Program-made: the position numbers and the translations under genes
The notes under the pieces: generated by a model
The model's database searches: none
Seen by the model: only the letters and a program-made list of their open reading frames with translations
Told to the model about the DNA's origin: nothing
Shown: one piece after another, positions 8,094 to 11,580 of the stretch
How positions within the stretch are numbered: the first letter of the stretch is position 1
Layout: every line of letters starts with the position of its first letter
Source: Planctomycetia bacterium
GTDB taxonomy: Bacteria > Planctomycetota > Planctomycetia > Pirellulales > UBA1268
NCBI GenBank assembly: GCA_009923125.1
Contig: RFUD01000031.1
Span: forward strand, 1-11,580
Direction of reading: 5' to 3'
Length of the DNA stretch: 11,580 bases

Positions 8094-8121
8094 TTGCCCG
8101 ATGGAACACCGGCGGTAGGAT
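8094..8121 (+). promoter_or_regulatory. Candidate tRNA-Lys promoter
   Basis: TTGCCC (8094-8099), a 16-base spacer and TAGGAT (8116-8121) end 6 bases before the tRNA 5' end, so transcription may begin at or very near the mature 5' end. The -35 and spacer match those before tRNA-Leu. Confidence 0.5.
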
Positions 8122-8127
8122 ACATCC

Positions 8128-8200
8128 GAGGCTGTAGCTCAGTCGGTAGAGCATCGGACTTTTAATCCGTTGGTCCTGGGTTCGAGCCCCAGCAGCCTCA
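8128..8200 (+). tRNA. tRNA-Lys(TTT)
   Basis: The 73-base cloverleaf has a perfect 7-bp acceptor stem, GAGGCTG (8128-8134) with CAGCCTC (8193-8199), and discriminator A8200. The D-arm is GCTCAGTCGGTAGAGC. The anticodon loop CTTTTAA (8159-8165) gives anticodon TTT at 8161-8163. The T-arm is CTGGG-TTCGAGC-CCCAG. The outermost anticodon-stem pair (8154/8170) is a T-T mismatch, which leaves 4 pairs. CCA is not encoded. The metallopeptidase gene starts 21 bases downstream and may share its transcript. Confidence 0.97.
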
Positions 8201-8209
8201 CTCGGCGGC

Positions 8210-8215
8210 TATGAT
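8210..8215 (+). promoter_or_regulatory. Possible -10 box for a leaderless transcript
   Basis: TATGAT (5 of 6 bases to consensus) lies 6 bases before the ATG at 8222, where transcription would start at the A of the start codon. No Shine-Dalgarno site precedes that ATG, and no -35 is seen at 16-18 bases because that position is inside tRNA-Lys. Read-through from the tRNA promoter is the alternative. Confidence 0.3.
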
Positions 8216-8221
8216 CGTCGC

Positions 8222-9340
8222 ATGCAGGCATTCCAGTGCGCATGCGGACAGCCCCTGTTCTTCGACAATCGGACCTGCCTCGGCTGTGGCTCCGAGGTGG
8301 CCTACGACCCGCGGCGGCGGACACTCGGGCCGCTCGAGCGCCACGCGGACGGCCTGTGGGCCTTCCAGGGAGACGCCCGGGAGCCGAAGCCGCTGTTTCG
8401 ACTGTGCACGCATCGCGCCGCGGCGGCGGCCTGCAACTGGCTCGTGCCCGCCGAGGATCCCGCGGCCTTCTGCCTGTCGTGCAGCCTGACCCGCACGATT
8501 CCCCCGCTCGACCGGCCGCGCAACGTCGAACGTCTGCACGCGCTCGAAGCCGCGAAGCGGCGGGTGCTGTTCTCGCTGCAGAATCTCAAGCTCCCGATCG
8601 TCTCCAAGACACACGATCCCGAGGGGCTGGCGTTCGACTTCCTCGAGTCGCTGCCCGACGGGCCGCCGGTGCTCACCGGGCACGCGGCCGGCGTGATCAC
8701 GCTGAACGTGGCCGAGGCCGATGCCGACTATCGCGACAAGCACCGCGACCTGCTCCAGGAGCACTACCGCACCGTCGTCGGCCACCTCCGGCACGAACTC
8801 GGCCACCACTTCTGGGACGTGCTCGTGCGCGACACGTCGTGGCAGGAGTCGTTTCGCTCGCTCTTCGGCGACGAGCGGGACGACTACAGCCAGGCGCTCG
8901 AGCGGTACTACGCCGAGGGGCCACCGGCCGACTGGCAGGACCGCTTCATCAGCCGCTACGCGGCCGCGCACCCCTGGGAGGACTGGGCCGAAACCTGGGC
9001 CCAATACCTCCACATCCGCTCGACGCTCGAGACGGTGACCGCCTACCGCCTCGACATCTCGCAGACGCCGCTCAAGGCCACGCCCTTCGGCCCCGACGCG
9101 CTCTTCATGCCGGAACCGGCCGAGGCCGGGGCGGCGTTCCTGGCGTGGATCAACGCCATGGTGGTGCTCGCCGCGGTGCTGAACGAGACGGCACGCAGCA
9201 TGGGGCAGCCCGACACCTATCCGTTCGTGCTCAACCGCCCCACGGTGACGAAGTTGCACTTCGTGCACTGCGTGATCTCCGGTGATCGTGCGGCGCGGAC
9301 GCCGCCGCCACCGGAGGCCCTGGCCGTGACCGGCGGCTGA
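8222..9340 (+). CDS. Putative zinc-binding metallopeptidase (Peptidase_Mx, COG4307-like)
   Basis: This is a 372-residue protein, probably cytoplasmic, as no signal peptide or membrane segment is seen. The N-terminal zinc ribbon uses Cys6, Cys8, Cys19 and Cys22 (CAC...CLGC). A second cysteine set, Cys62, Cys71, Cys84 and Cys87 (ending CLSC), may bind another zinc. The core has a zincin-type HELGH (191-195) inside HLRHELGHHFWDVLV. After it come FRSLFGDERDDY (211-222) and the family signature HPWEDWAETWAQYLHI (250-265), which should supply the remaining metal ligand. These fit the family called putative zinc-binding metallo-peptidase; its substrate is not known to me. The ATG at 8222 keeps the CAC knuckle near the N-terminus but has no Shine-Dalgarno site. 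The glycosyltransferase gene follows on the same strand 20 bases downstream; a shared transcript is plausible. Confidence 0.88.
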   Translation: MQAFQCACGQPLFFDNRTCLGCGSEVAYDPRRRTLGPLERHADGLWAFQGDAREPKPLFRLCTHRAAAAACNWLVPAEDPAAFCLSCSLTRTIPPLDRPRNVERLHALEAAKRRVLFSLQNLKLPIVSKTHDPEGLAFDFLESLPDGPPVLTGHAAGVITLNVAEADADYRDKHRDLLQEHYRTVVGHLRHELGHHFWDVLVRDTSWQESFRSLFGDERDDYSQALERYYAEGPPADWQDRFISRYAAAHPWEDWAETWAQYLHIRSTLETVTAYRLDISQTPLKATPFGPDALFMPEPAEAGAAFLAWINAMVVLAAVLNETARSMGQPDTYPFVLNRPTVTKLHFVHCVISGDRAARTPPPPEALAVTGG

Positions 9341-9360
9341 CGTTGGCGCTATGTCGCCGC

Positions 9361-11067
9361 ATGTGCGACGCTCTGCGGCGTATGCAGGTTTCGCCACGAG
9401 TCGCCGCCGCCACGCTCGTCCTCGCCGTGGCCGCGTATCTCCACGGCCTCGGGTCGCTCCACATCCTCGCCAACGGCGACGAGATGATCTACGCGCAGAT
9501 CGCCCGGGCCACCGCGGCGAGCGGCCGCTGGCTGCCGCTTCGCTCCGAGATGCCCGACATGGTGAACACGAAGCCGCCGTTCCTCGCCTGGCAGGGCATC
9601 CTCTCGACCGACTGGGGGCGGCACTGGACGCTCGTCGCGCTCCGCTGGCCGAGCCTCGTGTGGACGTTCGCGACGGCCGCCATGGCCGGGCTGCTCGCGT
9701 GGCGGGCGAGCGATGCGCGGCGCGTGGGGCTGCTCGCGGCCGGAATCTATCTCGCGTTTCTCTCGACCTACCGCTACGGCCGGCCGTTCCTCACGAACCC
9801 GCCCGAGACGTTCTGGATGTTCGGCTGTTTCTTCATCATGCTCTGGTGGCGGCCATGGTCGTTCGAGTCGCGGTTCGTCGTGCCGACGATCGTGGGACTG
9901 TGCGCCGGCGTGGCGCTGTTCGCGAAGTCGTTCGCGCAACTCGTGCCGATCGGTGCGGGACTCGTCGCCTGGCACCTCCACGAGGTGCGCCGGGCCGACG
10001 GATGGCCCGACTGGAAGCGGTTCTGGCTGCGTTCGGCACCTGGACTCGCCTGGACGGCCGTGCTCGCGCTCGCGGTCTTCGCGGCCTGGTTTCTGCTCGA
10101 CCCCGATCCCGCCGCGATCTGGCGCGAGTTCGTGGTGGGAGAAAACCTCGGCAAGATGAAGGCCGGCCGATCCAGCTATCTGCTCGCCCTGCTCTGGGGA
10201 CGAACGAGCGTGTGGGGCTACGCGCTCTCCTGGTTTCTCGACGCCGGGCTGCTGGCGTTTCCACTGCTCGGCACGTTGATCCGGGCCTGGCAGCACCGGG
10301 GCGAGGCGACCGGCATCGAGCGGCTGTCGTGGATCTGGGCAGGCGTGCTGTTCATCGTGTTCCTGCTGCCGACGCAGCGGTCGGGGCGGTATCTGCTCGA
10401 GGCGATGCCGGGGATCGCGGTGGTGATGGCCCTGCACTGGCACCGGCTGCTGTCGTCGGCGTTTGCCACCACGGTGGCCGGCGCCGGCGTGGTCATCGGG
10501 CTGGTGGCCTGGCTCTCGCTGTCGCTGGTGCGCGACCTGGGGGCCGAGGCCTTCCCGTGGATCCACTGGGGGCTGCTCGCCGGTGCGGCAGGGCTCGTCG
10601 CGCTGCCGCTCGTCGATCGACGCCGGCTCGCGGCGTGCGCCCTGCCGGCGGTGTTCGCGACGTATCTCGCGGTGTCGAGTCTCCTCACGGCGTTCGATCC
10701 GCCCCCCGGCGGATATTCGCCGGAGGCGATCGCCGCGGCCCGGGGGCATGTCGTGCACGTGCCGCAGAATTTTCGGGCGGCGGCGGAGCGCAACACGTTT
10801 CTGTTGCCTGGGGCCGTGATCCGCGGCTACGCGGACGAGGAACAGGAGCGCGGGCCCGCGACCGTCGCTCCCGGCGAACTCGTCGTCGTGGTGCGGCCCT
10901 TTCGCGCGCCCGCACCGGAGGGCGCGATCGCCGGTCGGATCGAGATCACGAGCCGCCACACGTCCCGGCAACTCCTCGACATGGCCACAGGCCGGCTCGC
11001 GGAAAACCTCTTCTGCCGTGAGTGGCTGGTGAGGGCCCCCGTGGGGCGAGCGTCCCGCTTGCCGTGA
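9361..11067 (+). CDS. ArnT/PMT-like membrane glycosyltransferase
   Basis: This is a 568-residue inner-membrane protein with about 10-12 hydrophobic segments from residue 12 to 445 and a short soluble C-terminal part. It fits the GT-C enzymes that move sugars from polyprenyl phosphate carriers to lipid A or protein. The first periplasmic loop has the family pattern GDEMIYAQIARATAASGRW (39-57), with the catalytic-type Asp40-Glu41, then NTKPPFLAW (69-77). A later QRSGRYLLEAMPGIAV (339-354) matches the ArnT-type tyrosine/proline segment. The sugar and acceptor cannot be read from sequence. The start is uncertain: the ATG at 9361 and the ATG at 9382 are both possible and neither has a Shine-Dalgarno site. 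The last eight residues, VGRASRLP, are encoded by one arm of the inverted repeat at 11040-11103. It converges on gluQ with 4 bases between the stops. Confidence 0.85.
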   Translation: MCDALRRMQVSPRVAAATLVLAVAAYLHGLGSLHILANGDEMIYAQIARATAASGRWLPLRSEMPDMVNTKPPFLAWQGILSTDWGRHWTLVALRWPSLVWTFATAAMAGLLAWRASDARRVGLLAAGIYLAFLSTYRYGRPFLTNPPETFWMFGCFFIMLWWRPWSFESRFVVPTIVGLCAGVALFAKSFAQLVPIGAGLVAWHLHEVRRADGWPDWKRFWLRSAPGLAWTAVLALAVFAAWFLLDPDPAAIWREFVVGENLGKMKAGRSSYLLALLWGRTSVWGYALSWFLDAGLLAFPLLGTLIRAWQHRGEATGIERLSWIWAGVLFIVFLLPTQRSGRYLLEAMPGIAVVMALHWHRLLSSAFATTVAGAGVVIGLVAWLSLSLVRDLGAEAFPWIHWGLLAGAAGLVALPLVDRRRLAACALPAVFATYLAVSSLLTAFDPPPGGYSPEAIAAARGHVVHVPQNFRAAAERNTFLLPGAVIRGYADEEQERGPATVAPGELVVVVRPFRAPAPEGAIAGRIEITSRHTSRQLLDMATGRLAENLFCREWLVRAPVGRASRLP

Positions 11068-11103
11068 ACGGTCAGCCTTGGCAACCGAGACGGTCGCCCC
11101 ACG
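11040..11103. repeat. Large imperfect inverted repeat across the convergent gene junction
   Basis: The arms at 11040-11063 and 11080-11103 are each 24 bases and complementary at 21 positions; arm positions 11, 16 and 19 mismatch. The loop is 16 bases. The first ten positions, CGTGGGGCGA, pair fully. The loop contains the stop codons of the glycosyltransferase (11065-11067) and of gluQ (11072-11074). The arms encode the C-terminal tails VGRASRLP of the former and WGDRLGCQ of the latter. It may be a bidirectional terminator, a 3'-end protecting structure or a dispersed REP-like element. There is no T-tract. Confidence 0.8.
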
Positions 11104-11580
11104 CGAGCACGTCGGCCGGTGAGAGCCCGCGGGCACGCAGGTCGCGGATCGCCAGGCCTCCGGTGCGCTTCGCGAGCCGGCGTCCTTCCGCATCGACGAC
11201 GAGCGGCGCGTGGAACCAGCGTGGAGGCTGCCAGCCGAGGGCCTCGTAGAGCAGGAGTTGGCGCGCCGTGCTCGTCAGCAGGTCTTCGCCGCGCACCACC
11301 TCCTCGATCGCCATGGCGTGATCGTCGGCCACGACGGCCAGTTCGTAGGCCGCGAGGTCGTCGCGCCGCCAGACGACGAAGTCGCCGAAGTCGACCCCCG
11401 CCGTGCGTCGCACGACGCCCAGGCGGCCGTCGGTGAACTCGATCACGCGTCCGTCGGGTACGCGAAACCGCCAGGGGACTCCCCCCGGTGCGCGGGCCCG
11501 GTGCCACGTCGTGGGCCGCAGCGACGGTGGGAAGATCGGTTCACCGCCGGATGCCGCGTGGGGCGCCGTCGCCGCCTGCT
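11072..11580 (-). CDS. gluQ: Glutamyl-Q tRNA(Asp) synthetase (5' end missing)
   Basis: GluQ (YadB) is a GluRS-like enzyme without the anticodon-binding domain. It attaches glutamate to the queuosine base of tRNA(Asp). The frame is open to the right edge, giving the C-terminal 168 residues. The order of motifs fits the family: WRFRVPDGRVIEFTD, then VDFGDFVVWRRDDLAAYELAVVADD, VVRGEDLLTSTARQLLLYEALGW, PRWFHAPLVVDAEG, and the KMSKS-type loop RRLAKRTGG. About 27 residues follow that loop, much too few for a GluRS anticodon-binding domain, so this is not glutamyl-tRNA synthetase. The HIGH motif and zinc-binding cysteines would lie beyond the edge. Its last residues lie in the inverted repeat. A C-terminal fragment of another GluRS paralogue is less likely. 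Confidence 0.9.
   Translation of the reverse strand, partial: QAATAPHAASGGEPIFPPSLRPTTWHRARAPGGVPWRFRVPDGRVIEFTDGRLGVVRRTAGVDFGDFVVWRRDDLAAYELAVVADDHAMAIEEVVRGEDLLTSTARQLLLYEALGWQPPRWFHAPLVVDAEGRRLAKRTGGLAIRDLRARGLSPADVLAWGDRLGCQG

Noticed and set aside
9349..11193. A 614-codon open frame antisense to the glycosyltransferase
   Set aside because: It is rich in Arg, His, Pro and Glu with no domain signature, and mirrors the codon bias of the real membrane protein gene.
11072..11446. gluQ as a short complete gene starting at the GTG at 11446
   Set aside because: Conserved family sequence (WRFRVPDGR) continues upstream of that codon in the same frame to the window edge, so the gene is cut by the window and not truncated in nature.

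Overview
The window is GC-rich and gene-dense, and looks like chromosomal DNA from a planctomycete. The best taxonomic clue is the DUF1598 gene at the left edge, a family I know only from planctomycetes. kdsB indicates a Kdo-containing (Gram-negative type) envelope. I cannot place it below phylum with confidence; Pirellulales-like is a guess. I see no transposase, integrase, CRISPR array, phage gene or plasmid function. It reads as core genome, not as an accessory island.

Layout. Bases 1-1109 (+) are the 3' part of a DUF1598 gene. glmS follows convergently (1122-3023, -) and is divergent from kdsB (3115-3930, +). The 91-bp gap between them holds a two-copy 20-bp-period direct repeat. kdsB converges on a two-gene minus-strand operon, epmB (4882-5931) then a tandem universal stress protein gene (3986-4885), joined by a 4-base ATGA overlap. 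epmB is divergent from efp (6070-6639, +). Next come tRNA-Leu(CAG) (6773-6856, +), an exported two-domain beta-sandwich protein on the minus strand (6897-8072), tRNA-Lys(TTT) (8128-8200, +), a zinc-binding putative metallopeptidase (8222-9340, +) and an ArnT/PMT-like membrane glycosyltransferase (9361-11067, +). The glycosyltransferase converges on gluQ (11072-11580, -, cut by the right edge). There is no gene-free stretch over 300 bases. The longest gaps are 5932-6069 and 6640-6772.

Themes. (1) Translation support: EF-P, the radical-SAM aminomutase EpmB that makes the beta-lysine for EF-P, two tRNAs and the glutamyl-Q-tRNA(Asp) synthetase GluQ. EF-P has lysine at position 34 in a KPGKGQ loop, as required for EpmA/EpmB modification, but epmA is not in the window. 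(2) Cell envelope: GlmS (amino sugars), KdsB (CMP-Kdo) and the ArnT-like transferase.

The most unusual structure is an imperfect 24-bp inverted repeat at 11040-11103. It spans the convergent glycosyltransferase/gluQ junction, with both stop codons in its loop and the last residues of both proteins encoded in its arms. I found no convincing undescribed multi-gene system. The findings are specific and moderate in interest.
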